Positions 34,398 through 45,004 of a stretch of 64,000 nt of DNA are shown in pieces (the stretch's first letter is position 1; the number at the start of each line of letters is the position of its first letter). The notes beneath the pieces are model-generated. The model made no database searches. It was given only the letters and a program-made list of their open reading frames with translations, and had not been told where the DNA came from. The translations under genes were made by a program, and so were the position numbers. Source of the stretch: an uncultured Mycoplasmatota bacterium (GTDB lineage Bacteria; Bacillota_I; Bacilli_A; RF39; UBA660); contig USDJ01000008.1 of NCBI GenBank assembly GCA_900553395.1, positions 1 through 64,000 on the forward strand, written 5' to 3'.

Positions 34398-37203
34398 CTT
34401 TTAACATTCCTTTCAAATATTTTCCTGTATAACTTTGCTCACAATTAGCAACTTCTTCTGGCGTTCCGAGCGCTATTACCTTTCCACCGCCAGATCCTCC
34501 CTCTGGGCCTAAATCTATTATATAATCAGCAACTTTAATTACATCTAAATTATGTTCTATCACGATCACAGTATCTCCATTATCCACTATTCTATTTAAT
34601 ATATTAAGTAAATTCTTGATATCGTGAATATGTAATCCAGTAGTTGGTTCATCTAAGATAAATAAACTCTTACCTGTCGGTTTCTTTTGTAATTCTTTAG
34701 CTAATTTAACTCTTCCAGCTTCTCCACCAGAAAGAGTTGGAGCACTTTGACCCAATTTGACATATGATAGTCCAACATCATATAAAACTTGCAATTTGTC
34801 TTTTACCTTGGGAATGTTTTTAAAGAATTCTAATGCTTCTTCTACATTCATATTTAAAACATCATATATGCTCTTACCTTTATATTTAACTTGCAAAGTT
34901 TCTCTATTATACCTAGTTCCATGACATACTTCACAAGGTACATAAACATCTGGTAAAAAATGCATCTCTATTTTCTTTACACCATCACCAGAACAAGCTT
35001 CACACCTTCCACCTTTTACGTTAAATGAAAATCTTCCTTTATCATATCCTCTAATTTTAGCTTCTTTTGTTTCTGCAAATACATCTCTTATATCATCAAA
35101 GACACCTACATAAGTAGCTGGGTTACTTCTTGGAGTTCTACCTATTGGAGTTTGAGATATTTGAACTATTTTATCTATTTGATCCAATCCAACTATAGCT
35201 TTGTGCTTACCAGGTTTATCTTTAGATTTATATAAATTTTGATAAATTGCTTTATATAGTATTTCATTTACTAAGCTAGACTTACCACTTCCACTTACTC
35301 CAGTAACGCAAACAAACTTACCTAAAGGAAATTTAACATTTATATTTTTTAAATTATTTTCCTTGGCACCCTTTACCTCAATATATTTACCATTACCTTT
35401 TCTTCTTAATTTAGGTACTTCTATTTTCATTTTACCACTTAAGTACTTACCTGTTAAACTATTACTATCACACATAACTTCTTTTGGTGTTCCTTTTGAT
35501 ACTATAGTTCCACCATGTATTCCAGCAAGAGGTCCAACATCGACCAAATAATCAGCTGCAAGCATTGTATCTGTATCGTGTTCAACCACTATAAGTGTAT
35601 TGCCTAAATCTCTCATTTCTAATAAAGAGTTAATAAGTCTAGTGTTATCCCTTTGATGTAAACCTATGCTTGGTTCATCTAGTACATATAAAACTCCAGT
35701 TAACCTAGATCCTATTTGAGTAGCTAGTCTAATTCTTCCAGCTTCTCCACCACTTAAAGTACCTGCCATTCTGTTTAAAGTTAAATAACTAAGTCCTACA
35801 TTTATTAAGAATTTTAATCTATCTTTTATTTCTTTCAATATAAGTTCAGCTATTTTTAATTGTTCTTTATTTAATTTTAAATCACTTAAAAATTCATATA
35901 GTTCACCTATAGAAAGCTTAGTAACTTCATAAATATCTTTTTTATTTATTTTAACAGCTAAAACTGAAGAATCTAGACGAGCACCTTTACACTTTGGACA
36001 AGGCAATTCCATCATGAATTTATCCAACCAATCTCTAATCCATCCACTTTTAGTTTCTATATATCTTCTCTCTAAATTGTTTATTACTCCTTCAAAGTAA
36101 TCAGTAGTTTTTCTAGTATTACCATTATTTGCTACATAATTAAATTCAAGAGGTTCTAGGGAACCATACAAAATCAAGTTTAACTCATCTCTTGTCAAGT
36201 CTTTTATAGGTTTAGTTAAATCTATATTATAATGATTAGCTAATGTTTTTATTTGTGTATAAGAAATAGAAGCGTCCATATTGAAAGCAACTATCCCACC
36301 ATCCATTATACTTTTATTCTTATCCGGCATTATTAAGTCTTCATCTATCTTTTGCTTAAATCCAAGTCCATTACATTCTTTACAAGCACCATATGGAGCA
36401 TTAAAACTAAATAATCTTGGTTCAAGTTCTGGAAGAGAAAAGTCACAATCAGGACAAGCATATTTTTCACTCATGACAATAGTGTCACTTCCAACAACAT
36501 CTATAGCACACTTACCATGAGCTATTTTACAAGATAATTCTATAGCTTCATATAATCTACTTCTTATATCACTTTTTATTATTAATCTATCTATAACAAC
36601 TTCTATTGAATGCTTTTTATTTTTTTCTAATAATATTTCCTCGTTTAAATCGTGTTCCTGTGAATCAATTCTAACTCTTGTATATCCATCTTTTTTTAAG
36701 TCTTGCAATAAATCTTTATGCGTTCCTTTTTCTCCATGAACAACTGGAGCTAATACTCTAATTTTAGTTCCTTCAATGAGATTTAAAATTTGATTCGTCA
36801 TTTCTTCTATACTTTGGCTTGTTATAGGTTTGCCGTGTACTGGGCAATATGGAACACCAATTCTAGCATAAAGTAATCTTAAATAATCATAAATTTCAGT
36901 AACAGTACCTACAGTACTTCTTGGATTATTATTAGTAGTTTTTTGATCTATACTAATACTTGGGCTAAGTCCTTCTATACTATCAACATCAGGCTTATCT
37001 GTATTACCTAAAAATTGACGAGCATATGCACTCAAGCTTTCTACATATCTTCTTTGACCTTCTTTATATATAGTATCAAAAGCAAGACTAGATTTACCAC
37101 TTCCTGAAACACCAGTCATAACTATTAATTTGTTTTTTGGAAGCTCCAAATCAACATTTTTCAAATTGTTTTCTCTAGCACCTTTTATTATAATTTTATC
37201 CAT
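34387..37203 (-). CDS. uvrA: Excinuclease ABC subunit A
   Basis: 938 residues, full length. Two ABC modules with Walker A TGVSGSGKSS (near the start and again near residue 635), signatures TLSGGEAGRIRLA and TLSGGEAGRVKLA, and Walker B/D-loop VLDEPSIGLH and ILDEPTTGLH. Zinc-binding Cys pairs are CPDCDFSLPE...CKEC and CEAC...CEVC. It recognises bulky DNA lesions in nucleotide-excision repair with UvrB, which is not in this window. Start 37203 with GGTGG upstream; the longer frame to 37227 lacks support. Confidence 0.97.
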   Translation of the reverse strand: MDKIIIKGARENNLKNVDLELPKNKLIVMTGVSGSGKSSLAFDTIYKEGQRRYVESLSAYARQFLGNTDKPDVDSIEGLSPSISIDQKTTNNNPRSTVGTVTEIYDYLRLLYARIGVPYCPVHGKPITSQSIEEMTNQILNLIEGTKIRVLAPVVHGEKGTHKDLLQDLKKDGYTRVRIDSQEHDLNEEILLEKNKKHSIEVVIDRLIIKSDIRSRLYEAIELSCKIAHGKCAIDVVGSDTIVMSEKYACPDCDFSLPELEPRLFSFNAPYGACKECNGLGFKQKIDEDLIMPDKNKSIMDGGIVAFNMDASISYTQIKTLANHYNIDLTKPIKDLTRDELNLILYGSLEPLEFNYVANNGNTRKTTDYFEGVINNLERRYIETKSGWIRDWLDKFMMELPCPKCKGARLDSSVLAVKINKKDIYEVTKLSIGELYEFLSDLKLNKEQLKIAELILKEIKDRLKFLINVGLSYLTLNRMAGTLSGGEAGRIRLATQIGSRLTGVLYVLDEPSIGLHQRDNTRLINSLLEMRDLGNTLIVVEHDTDTMLAADYLVDVGPLAGIHGGTIVSKGTPKEVMCDSNSLTGKYLSGKMKIEVPKLRRKGNGKYIEVKGAKENNLKNINVKFPLGKFVCVTGVSGSGKSSLVNEILYKAIYQNLYKSKDKPGKHKAIVGLDQIDKIVQISQTPIGRTPRSNPATYVGVFDDIRDVFAETKEAKIRGYDKGRFSFNVKGGRCEACSGDGVKKIEMHFLPDVYVPCEVCHGTRYNRETLQVKYKGKSIYDVLNMNVEEALEFFKNIPKVKDKLQVLYDVGLSYVKLGQSAPTLSGGEAGRVKLAKELQKKPTGKSLFILDEPTTGLHIHDIKNLLNILNRIVDNGDTVIVIEHNLDVIKVADYIIDLGPEGGSGGGKVIALGTPEEVANCEQSYTGKYLKGMLKDES

Positions 37204-37248
37204 AAAACCACCACAAATATTATACATTAGTATTTATAAATTAACAAG

Positions 37249-37275
37249 AAAAAAAGTACATAATATTTGTACTTT
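37249..37275 (-). terminator. Terminator of the WG-repeat gene
   Basis: AAAGTACA pairs with TGTACTTT followed by TTTTT on the minus strand; overlaps the stop codon. Confidence 0.85.
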
Positions 37276-38437
37276 AATGATTCGCATTATTATTTAATGT
37301 TTTATATAATTGCCTTCCGTGCAATCCGAAATCTTCTAAAGAGGCCTCGTTAACTCTACTTAAAACAATACCATTATTTAAATTTTTAATTCTTTCTATA
37401 TGTTTTTCCAATGTAGGAGTTTCAATTGAAACCTTAGTATCTCTAAGACTATTTGAAATTACTATAGAAGTACGATAACCAATAACGCTTGAGTTTGGGT
37501 ATTTAGATAATTGTGGTGTATCTATATATTTTTCTTCTACATTAGTTATTGCAATTTTTTTACCAGTTTTATCTATATAGAAATTATTTCCATTCAAACA
37601 AACACTAGCTGCTCCCTCACTAAAATCAGATGCATCGTCAAACATAAATGGAATTACTACTTCATTTTTTGAATTAATAAATCCATATTTACAATTTTTC
37701 TTAACTGCGGCAATGCCATCAGAAAAACTTTTAGCATCTTCATATTCAAAAGGTATTTTAACATTATTATTTATATCTATAAATCCATATTTACCATTTT
37801 TCTTAACAGCAGCAAGACCTGAAGAAAAACTTTTAGCGTCTTCATATTCAAAAGGAATTATTAATTCAAATTTATTATTGATAAAACCAAATTTATTATT
37901 TTCAACAACTAATGCCCTATTGCAACTAAAAGCTGATAATTCTTGATATGGAAGAGATTTTATTCTTTGACCCAAAGTATTAATATAATAATTTTCAACA
38001 CCATCACTAACTGCTGCTAAACCTTCTGAAAACATTGTGGCTTTGGTAAATCTATTTTTAATAGCAAATTTACCTGCTTTATTAATATAACCAAAGAAGC
38101 CTTTATAGCAAACAAGCGCAAGACCACTATTAAATTTTGATGCATATTCAAATCTAAATGGAATCTTAACTTCACCCGACTCATTTATATATCCATAAGA
38201 TAATATAGAACTTATGTAAATTGCTACGGGTGCCAGCCCATCACTAAATTCTCCTGCTGCATCAAAATCTGAAACAAATGGCATTTGGTTTTTCTTGTCT
38301 ATGTATCCAAAAAGTAAATTTTCATCTCTAACGCTAGCAAGGCCACCACTAAACTTACCTAAATCAGTAAATCCATTCCCTAAATCAGTTTGACTTTCTA
38401 CTTTTATTTTAATACTATTTTCTACATTTAAATCCAT
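37274..38437 (-). CDS. WG-repeat protein
   Basis: 387 residues, made of about ten repeats of the WG/KWG type: FSxGLAxV..(K)xGKYGFIDxNNxxxIPFEYEDAKxF, here with YGFI or YGYI in place of the original WGFI. No signal peptide is seen. The C-terminal ~80 residues are non-repetitive. Repeats form a beta-propeller-like or solenoid surface; the biological role of the family is not known. Two repeats (near 37680-37860) are almost identical, suggesting recent duplication or conversion. Single gene with its own terminator. Confidence 0.85.
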   Translation of the reverse strand: MDLNVENSIKIKVESQTDLGNGFTDLGKFSGGLASVRDENLLFGYIDKKNQMPFVSDFDAAGEFSDGLAPVAIYISSILSYGYINESGEVKIPFRFEYASKFNSGLALVCYKGFFGYINKAGKFAIKNRFTKATMFSEGLAAVSDGVENYYINTLGQRIKSLPYQELSAFSCNRALVVENNKFGFINNKFELIIPFEYEDAKSFSSGLAAVKKNGKYGFIDINNNVKIPFEYEDAKSFSDGIAAVKKNCKYGFINSKNEVVIPFMFDDASDFSEGAASVCLNGNNFYIDKTGKKIAITNVEEKYIDTPQLSKYPNSSVIGYRTSIVISNSLRDTKVSIETPTLEKHIERIKNLNNGIVLSRVNEASLEDFGLHGRQLYKTLNNNANH

Positions 38438-38495
38438 TGTTTCCCTCCGTATAGTCGATTATTATATATTTTTTAGTGAATTATGTCAAATTATA

Positions 38496-39092
38496 CTAAC
38501 AAGCCTTTAAAAATATTCTAAATATATTATTTTGACCCAAATCATAATCAATCATATTTTCAGGGTGCCACTGTACACCTATAAAAAATTTTTTATTTGG
38601 ATCTTCTATGGCTTCTATAACTCCATCGTTAGATATCGCTGACACTTTCATAATAGTATCTTTTATTGTCGAATTATGTCGACTATTGACTTTTATTTCA
38701 TCTTTTTTAAATATATTGTATAGTTTAGAGTTCCTAAAAATGTGAACACTATGAGCATAACTTAGATTTTTTTTGTGATTTTTAACATTTACTTCTTTGC
38801 ATCCAAAAATATTACCCATAAGTTGCATTCCAAGACAAATACCCAGCACAGGTTTATCTATATCATAAATGTACTTTAGCGCTGCTTTATCGTATTCTTC
38901 AAAATCATCTCCGCCAGAAAATATCACCCCATCAACTAAATCAATTAGTTCTTTATAATCCTCATCCAAAACTATTCCAACTGCTATGCCACCGTTTTTT
39001 CTTATAGCTTTAACTATGTCACTATACATTATATTTGTACTATGTCCTTCTTCACTTTTGCTCCCTCTAGTTACTATCCCAATAAGTTTCAT
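38496..39092 (-). CDS. Class I glutamine amidotransferase-like peptidase (C26, PuuD type)
   Basis: 198 residues. Nucleophile Cys in LGICLGMQLMGNIFG, catalytic His in GVQWHPENM with the following acidic context, and DGVIFSGGDDF upstream. This is the layout of gamma-glutamyl-GABA hydrolase-like enzymes that hydrolyse gamma-glutamyl compounds, without a synthetase partner nearby. The second of two adjacent ATGs (39092) has better spacing from GGTGAT. The exact substrate is unknown. Confidence 0.85.
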   Translation of the reverse strand: MKLIGIVTRGSKSEEGHSTNIMYSDIVKAIRKNGGIAVGIVLDEDYKELIDLVDGVIFSGGDDFEEYDKAALKYIYDIDKPVLGICLGMQLMGNIFGCKEVNVKNHKKNLSYAHSVHIFRNSKLYNIFKKDEIKVNSRHNSTIKDTIMKVSAISNDGVIEAIEDPNKKFFIGVQWHPENMIDYDLGQNNIFRIFLKAC

Positions 39093-39137
39093 CATATCAC
39101 CAATTAATATTATTATAAAAAATTATTAATAATACTT

Positions 39138-39164
39138 AAAAAGTGAATCAAACGATTCACTTTA
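39138..39164 (-). terminator. Terminator after mutS
   Basis: AAAGTGAATC-GTTT-GATTCACTTT followed by TTA; minus strand, spanning the mutS stop. Confidence 0.85.
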
Positions 39165-41694
39165 CTTCTTTTTTTAATTCATATAACAAATTTATAGCTT
39201 CCATCGGAGTCATATTAAGTGGATCAACTGCTTTTAATTTATTAATCAATTCATCATTTTCATTTTTTGTAACTAAATCAAGAGGTAATGATTCTTGAAT
39301 TTTTATATCTCTTTTAGTTTCTTTTGATTCATAAACACTTAATATTTCACTAGCTCTTTTAATTAGTGACTCTGGAAGATTAGCTAATTTAGCTACGTGT
39401 ATTCCATAACTTTTATCAATACTTCCATCTTTTATTTTATGTAGAAATGTAACTGTTCCATTTTCTTCGTGTGCACTTACGTGTACATTTTTTAAATACT
39501 TTAGTGTATCAGAAAGTGATGTAAGTTCGTGATAATGTGTTGAAAACATCATTTTAGCACCTATAAAATCGTGTATATATTCTATTATAGATTGCGCTAA
39601 AGCCATACCATCAAAAGTAGCAGTACCTCTTCCAAGTTCATCAAATAATATCAAAGAATTTTTACTTGCATTTTTTATTGCTCTATTAGCTTCATTCATT
39701 TCAACCATAAATGTTGATTCACCGCTAACTAAATCATCGCTCGCACCTATTCTAGTATATATAGCATCGAAAATTTTCATTTTAGCACTTGAAGCTGGTA
39801 CAAAGCATCCTATTTGAGCCATTATAACTGTAATAGCAAGTTGTCTCATATATGTACTTTTTCCAGCCATATTAGGTCCAGTAATAAGTAATATGTTTGT
39901 ATTTTCATCCATTATAATGTCATTAGGTACATACTCACTAGTCATTACCTTTTCAACTACAGCATGCCTATTTTCTCTTATATCAATAACATTTTCATCA
40001 ATCAATATTGGCCTTACATAATTGTTTTCTTCTGCAACAGTAGAAAATGATTGAAGAACATCTATTTCACTTATAGTTTTAGCTATTGCTTGTAAGCGAG
40101 GTATATATTTTTTTACTTCCTCTCTTATATTTACAAACAAATCATACTCTAAATTAATTATTCTTTCTTCAGCATTTAATATTAAGGATTCTTTTTCTTT
40201 TAGTACCGGACTTATATATCTTTCACAGTTACTTAATGTTTGTTTTCTTTCATATCCATAAGAATCTTTTACTAAGTTGGTCATGCCTTTTGATACTTCT
40301 ATATAATATCCAAATACCTTGTTATATCCGACTTTAAGAGTCTTTATTCCAGTCTTTTCTTTCTCTGAAGCCTCAAATTTAGCTATAAAATCTTTTCCAT
40401 TAGTCCTAATACTTTTTAACTCATCTAGTTCACTATTATATCCTGATTTTATCAAATAACCTTCTTTTAATCCTATAGGTGGATTATCATAAATAGATTT
40501 TTCTAATAACTCATATAAGTCACTTAGTGTTTCTATATCTTCAAAACCTATAGAGTTTAGTATACTTTTAATATCTGGAAGAACTCTTAGTGAACTTTTA
40601 AGTTGCAATAAGTCTCTAGCATTTGCATTTCCAAAAGCTATTCGTCCACTTAGTCTTTCTAAATCATACACTTCATATAATAAATTTTTTAAGTCTTCTT
40701 TAAGGATAAACTCTTCTAATAGTTTCTCAACTATATCATACCTTTTATTAATTTCTTCTTTATCTACTAGTGGATTTTCTATATAATTTTTAAGCATACG
40801 AGAACCCATAGCAGTTTTAGTTTTATCAAGAAGCCAAATAAGAGAATATTGTCTTTGTTTTAGTCTTAATGTTTCTGTAAGCTCCAAATTTCTTTTGGTA
40901 TGAATATCCATTTTTAAATAATTAGAATTAACTTTAACAATGGCTTTTTGTAAATGTGATAATGATGTCATTTTAATATCTATAACATAACTTATAAGAT
41001 ATTTTAAAGATTTTATTAGTCTTTCATCAGAGATATCTTCGTAAACATAATTATATTCTTCCAAATCTTTTATATCATCACAAATAGAAATTGATATATT
41101 AAATTGATTTTTTAGCACGTTCGTTATGTTTTTATCAAAGCTAGATTCTACTATTACCTCTTTGATTCCTATACTTACTATTTCACTTATCAAACTCGAA
41201 GAATTATGATCAACAAGGCTTACATAAATCTCACCAGTTGTAATATCAGTATAGCTTATTCCATATGCATGACTAAAATCTAAAATACTGCCTATATAGT
41301 TTGACTCATTTTCTTTTATTGAATCAGCATTCATAATAGTACCTTTACTAATAATCTGAATAAGACCTCTTTCTACTATTCCCTTAGCTTTTTTAGGGTC
41401 TTCTAACTGTTCACAAATTCCTATTTTATAACCTTTTTCTACCATTTTTTCAATATAAATATCAACAGCATGATAAGGAACTCCACACATAGGTACTCTT
41501 TCTTCTAGTCCTGCACTTCTACCCGTTAAAGTAAGCTCTAATTCTCTAGATGTTAATACCGCATCCTCAAAAAACACTTCATAAAAATCCCCTAATCTAT
41601 AAAAAATTATTACATCAGGATGCTCATTTTTTACACTTATATAATGTTTCATCATAGGTGAAACTTTATTTATATCTACATCACACATCTTCAT
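39157..41694 (-). CDS. mutS: DNA mismatch repair protein MutS
   Basis: 845 residues. Mismatch-binding F-x-E motif in RLGDFYEVFFEDA, clamp and lever domains, then the ATPase with Walker A TGPNMAGKST, Walker B LILFDELGRGT and FSTHYHELT. It recognises mispairs and starts repair with MutL (not in the window). Start 41694 has AGGTGATGTT before it; the longer frame to 41721 lacks an RBS. Likely a single gene here. Confidence 0.97.
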   Translation of the reverse strand: MKMCDVDINKVSPMMKHYISVKNEHPDVIIFYRLGDFYEVFFEDAVLTSRELELTLTGRSAGLEERVPMCGVPYHAVDIYIEKMVEKGYKIGICEQLEDPKKAKGIVERGLIQIISKGTIMNADSIKENESNYIGSILDFSHAYGISYTDITTGEIYVSLVDHNSSSLISEIVSIGIKEVIVESSFDKNITNVLKNQFNISISICDDIKDLEEYNYVYEDISDERLIKSLKYLISYVIDIKMTSLSHLQKAIVKVNSNYLKMDIHTKRNLELTETLRLKQRQYSLIWLLDKTKTAMGSRMLKNYIENPLVDKEEINKRYDIVEKLLEEFILKEDLKNLLYEVYDLERLSGRIAFGNANARDLLQLKSSLRVLPDIKSILNSIGFEDIETLSDLYELLEKSIYDNPPIGLKEGYLIKSGYNSELDELKSIRTNGKDFIAKFEASEKEKTGIKTLKVGYNKVFGYYIEVSKGMTNLVKDSYGYERKQTLSNCERYISPVLKEKESLILNAEERIINLEYDLFVNIREEVKKYIPRLQAIAKTISEIDVLQSFSTVAEENNYVRPILIDENVIDIRENRHAVVEKVMTSEYVPNDIIMDENTNILLITGPNMAGKSTYMRQLAITVIMAQIGCFVPASSAKMKIFDAIYTRIGASDDLVSGESTFMVEMNEANRAIKNASKNSLILFDELGRGTATFDGMALAQSIIEYIHDFIGAKMMFSTHYHELTSLSDTLKYLKNVHVSAHEENGTVTFLHKIKDGSIDKSYGIHVAKLANLPESLIKRASEILSVYESKETKRDIKIQESLPLDLVTKNENDELINKLKAVDPLNMTPMEAINLLYELKKEVK

Positions 41695-41772
41695 AACATC
41701 ACCTAGATAGTATTTTATCAAATTGTTTAGTTTAAATCCAGTATTTTAATACAAATATTAACTTTATATCAT

Positions 41773-41803
41773 AAAAAAACTATTAATAATCATTAATAGT
41801 TAA
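41773..41803 (-). terminator. Terminator after the Lon/PDZ protease gene
   Basis: AACTATTAAT-GATT-ATTAATAGTT followed by TTTTT on the minus strand, about 35 bases after the stop. Confidence 0.8.
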
Positions 41804-41836
41804 ATCTATAAGTTTTAATATTTACTTTGATTTATA

Positions 41837-42853
41837 TTAATTATTGATACCTGAAGTATTTATATTATCTAAATAATTAATTACTTCCTCAAAAGTCGAT
41901 ACTCCTACTATATTTATATTATAATTATACTTATCTTTTAATTTCAAAGCTTCGTCCAAATTCTCACCTATTGGGACTATAAACAAATCTGCATTCTCTT
42001 TAACAGCACTTTTAAGCTTATATTCTACACCGCCTATGCTTCCAACATTACCATCTAAATCTATAGTTCCAGTGCCAACTATTTTTAAACCTTTTGTAAT
42101 GTCTTCTTTAGTTAAAGAATTGTATATTGAAAGAGCCATAATAAGTCCACCACTTGATCCTGATTCATTTTTATCTATACTAACACTTATACTAGGAACA
42201 GTATTATATTCTCTTATATTACTAATTGCCATACCAATTTTTTTATTACCATCATCTTCTATTATATATGCATATTTATTTTTTGTAACTTTGTCACTTA
42301 TACAAGTTATCTTTATTTTATCGCCTATTTCTAAATTATTAATTATATCGCTTATATCTTCTTTTTTAATAATATCTATATCATTTATCTTTAATATTTC
42401 GTCACCTATTTTTAAATTTGTATTAGCATTTTCTTTGATCAAAGTAACTAATAACTTACTAGAAGTTACATCTATTTTGGAGTCTGAATACTTATATGCA
42501 ACATAAATAGCATTGCTAACAGCTTCATTTATAAATATTTTATCTCTTAACGTATATTCTATATCGTTTTCTCCTTCAAGAATAACATCTTCTTTTTTTA
42601 ATACCTTCCAGTCTTTGTTAAACAAAGATAAAATAAGAGTTGGTATTGTTGCATTATATTCTTTTACATAGGCAAGATTAAAGCTTCCCTTACTTTCATA
42701 TTTATCCATAACTATTTTATCACTTACATCACTGATACCACCTGGGGCATCTATGTAATAAGGAAACTTTATATTAAAAACAAAAAGCATTATCAAAAAA
42801 AATATTATAAACTTATAATTTTCTTTTAAAATTTTTTTTATAGCTCTTATCAT
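41837..42853 (-). CDS. Membrane protease with PDZ and Lon-type catalytic domain (SepM/YlbL-like)
   Basis: 338 residues. One N-terminal membrane helix (about 13-29), an external PDZ-like domain (LKIGDEILKINDIDI), then the Lon-family Ser-Lys dyad: Ser in ESGSSGGLIMAL and Lys in VEYKLKSAVKENADLF. Relatives (YlbL, SepM) cut exported peptides or membrane proteins, for example processing signal peptides. Here no clear peptide substrate gene adjoins. Start ATG at 42853. Confidence 0.88.
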   Translation of the reverse strand: MIRAIKKILKENYKFIIFFLIMLFVFNIKFPYYIDAPGGISDVSDKIVMDKYESKGSFNLAYVKEYNATIPTLILSLFNKDWKVLKKEDVILEGENDIEYTLRDKIFINEAVSNAIYVAYKYSDSKIDVTSSKLLVTLIKENANTNLKIGDEILKINDIDIIKKEDISDIINNLEIGDKIKITCISDKVTKNKYAYIIEDDGNKKIGMAISNIREYNTVPSISVSIDKNESGSSGGLIMALSIYNSLTKEDITKGLKIVGTGTIDLDGNVGSIGGVEYKLKSAVKENADLFIVPIGENLDEALKLKDKYNYNINIVGVSTFEEVINYLDNINTSGINN

Positions 42854-42904
42854 ATAATCACCTAATATATATTTATGATATCACTTATAATTTTATTTAT
42901 CAAT

Positions 42905-42928
42905 AAAAAAGTAGACTACAAAGTCTAC
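42905..42928 (-). terminator. Terminator after the 333-aa membrane protein
   Basis: GTAGAC-TTTGTA-GTCTAC followed by TTTTTT on the minus strand. Confidence 0.85.
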
Positions 42929-43926
42929 ATTCTTAACATTTTTTGATAATTATTTAATTCTGGATCTATACTTTCTGTTGGTTCAATAGCATTCTTGTTT
43001 TTTCCATCACAATGTAACATTCCATCAGTTGCATTATAATAAACGTCATCTGGATTTTCAAGACCATTTAAATAATCTTGATAGCTTGCCCAAACATTTC
43101 CATAAGAATCTGTATAAGCACCACTATTTTGATTAGAATTTTCTGTTGGAGCTGTTGGAGCTGTTGGTGCAACAGTTTCTGTTGGAGTTGTTGGCTCTTG
43201 AGTTTCTTCAATAGTTGGTTTAGTTGTCGTATATTTAGGATTATTTAAAACCTCTTCATAGCGTGCTTTTTCAACTAGAGTTCCTTTAGCTATAACAAGT
43301 GTTCCTGTTGATTTATAGTAAATATCATATTGTGAATAAACATATTTTCCAACTTGATCTATAGGAACATACTCTCCTCTTCCAGAATCCCAAGCATAAC
43401 CATCAGGTATATTGCTTCCTGTTCCTTGATCTATAATATTATTATCAGGATCAACTACTATATATCCTGGATCACTATCGATTATATCAGAAGTGTTATT
43501 GTTATTAGAACCATTCTCTGCATTATTACGAGCGTCATCATCTACATAATAAGTTCCATCTTTACCTACAACAATACTTCCTATATCTACATTACCTGTA
43601 ACATTACCATATTGTCTTTGTGAATTAGAATCTATAGCAATACCTTTTCCTAAATCATTTAGTGATCTATCACTTAAGTCATCAAAGCTTGAAGTAGTAT
43701 ACTTTTTATTAGAAGTTGATTTCTTATTTTTACTCCTATTTTTTAATAAAAAACCTGTAATTCCAGTAGTAGCAACTAAGAAAAAAGCTATTAATGATAC
43801 CACGAATCTTTTTCTTTTTTTCTTTGGCTTTTTAGGTGCACTTACACTTTCGTTAGCCATACACGCATTTTTTTCGGCAATTACTCTATCAGCATATTCT
43901 TCAAATTTTATATCTTCTTCTGTCAT
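42925..43926 (-). CDS. Membrane-anchored protein with TPT-rich external linker
   Basis: 333 residues. A cytosolic tail of ~40 residues with KKPKKKRKR is followed by one membrane helix (about 43-61), then an external part of short tandem motifs: (K/G)xYxVDDD, GYIVVDPDN, SGRGEYVPIDQVGKYVY, YGNVWASYQDY. Between these is a TxPTEPTxTAPTAP-like linker (about 240-265). No recognised catalytic domain. The N-in/C-out anchor matches the other surface proteins of this window. An RBS (AAAGAGGGATT) precedes the ATG. Confidence 0.7.
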   Translation of the reverse strand: MTEEDIKFEEYADRVIAEKNACMANESVSAPKKPKKKRKRFVVSLIAFFLVATTGITGFLLKNRSKNKKSTSNKKYTTSSFDDLSDRSLNDLGKGIAIDSNSQRQYGNVTGNVDIGSIVVGKDGTYYVDDDARNNAENGSNNNNTSDIIDSDPGYIVVDPDNNIIDQGTGSNIPDGYAWDSGRGEYVPIDQVGKYVYSQYDIYYKSTGTLVIAKGTLVEKARYEEVLNNPKYTTTKPTIEETQEPTTPTETVAPTAPTAPTENSNQNSGAYTDSYGNVWASYQDYLNGLENPDDVYYNATDGMLHCDGKNKNAIEPTESIDPELNNYQKMLRM

Positions 43927-44032
43927 AATAAATCCCTCTTTCTTTTAAAATTATATGTGCGTTTTTAATTGATGCACTATATACTAGCATATTTTAATCG
44001 TTTTGTCAATTTATTCATATTTATGTAGTAAG

Positions 44033-44060
44033 AAAAAAAGAAATAAAAAACTATTTCTTA
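44033..44060 (-). terminator. Terminator after folD
   Basis: AAGAAATA pairs with TATTTCTT around GTTTTT, followed by TTTTT; minus strand. Confidence 0.75.
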
Positions 44061-44887
44061 TTGTTATAACATAAAAGGATATTTTTTAAGAACATTGCCA
44101 CATTTATTGGTCCTATACCACCTATCGCTGGAGTAATTATAGATGCCTTTTTCTTGACATTTTCAAAATCGACATCACCATAAACTTTACCTGATACAAC
44201 ACTTAGCCCAGCATCTATTACAACTGCTCCATCTTTAACCATTTCGCTAGTTACAAGATCTTTTTTCCCAGCAGCACTTATTATTATATCCGCAAATGAT
44301 GTATAATGCTTAAGGTCAACAGTTTTACTATGACAAACGCTAACAGTAGCACCTTCACTTAATAATACATTTATGAGTGGTCTTCCAACAAGTTTTCCCT
44401 TGCCTATTATAGTTACATTTTTTCCTTCAAGTTCTACTTTATATTTTTTTAATACTTCCATAATAGCTTGAATAGTACAAGGAACAATTGTCTTTCTACC
44501 ACTTATAAGTCTTCCTATATTGATGTCAGTAAGTCCATCTATATCTTTACTATTAATAATAGTATTTAATATTCTTTTTTCATTATATCTTTCTGGAATT
44601 GGAAGTTGTACCATAATACCATTAACATAATCATCATTATTTAATTCTTTTATTTTATTTATTATAGTGAGTTCCGGAGTGTCATCTTCAAAGTTAAAGT
44701 ATCTGAAATATATTCCAGCCTTGCTACAAGCTTCCTCTTTAACTTTTATATATTTTTCACTTATAGCATTAGTGCCTATTTGTATAACTGCAACACTGGG
44801 TCTTATTATACATCCTTTAATGCTCTGTTTTACCTCATCTTGTATTTCTTTACTTATTTCATTTCCATCTACTATAATACTATCCAT
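44051..44887 (-). CDS. folD: Methylenetetrahydrofolate dehydrogenase/cyclohydrolase
   Basis: 278 residues. Catalytic Lys in SEKYIKVKEEAC, substrate motif VQLPIPER, dinucleotide-binding GKGKLVGRPL, IDAGLS and the C-terminal ITPAIGGIGPINVAMFLKN. It interconverts one-carbon units of tetrahydrofolate. The gene starts at 44887 and lies alone between terminators and an AT-rich gap that includes TTGACATTT. Confidence 0.96.
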   Translation of the reverse strand: MDSIIVDGNEISKEIQDEVKQSIKGCIIRPSVAVIQIGTNAISEKYIKVKEEACSKAGIYFRYFNFEDDTPELTIINKIKELNNDDYVNGIMVQLPIPERYNEKRILNTIINSKDIDGLTDINIGRLISGRKTIVPCTIQAIMEVLKKYKVELEGKNVTIIGKGKLVGRPLINVLLSEGATVSVCHSKTVDLKHYTSFADIIISAAGKKDLVTSEMVKDGAVVIDAGLSVVSGKVYGDVDFENVKKKASIITPAIGGIGPINVAMFLKNILLCYNNKK

Positions 44888-45004
44888 ATAATATAATCAT
44901 CTCCAATATTACTTTCATTGTAATTCAATTATAACAAATCCATAAGATAGGTTGTCAAGACTTAACACTATTATTAAATGTATTTGACATTTTTAGTGTA
45001 AAAT

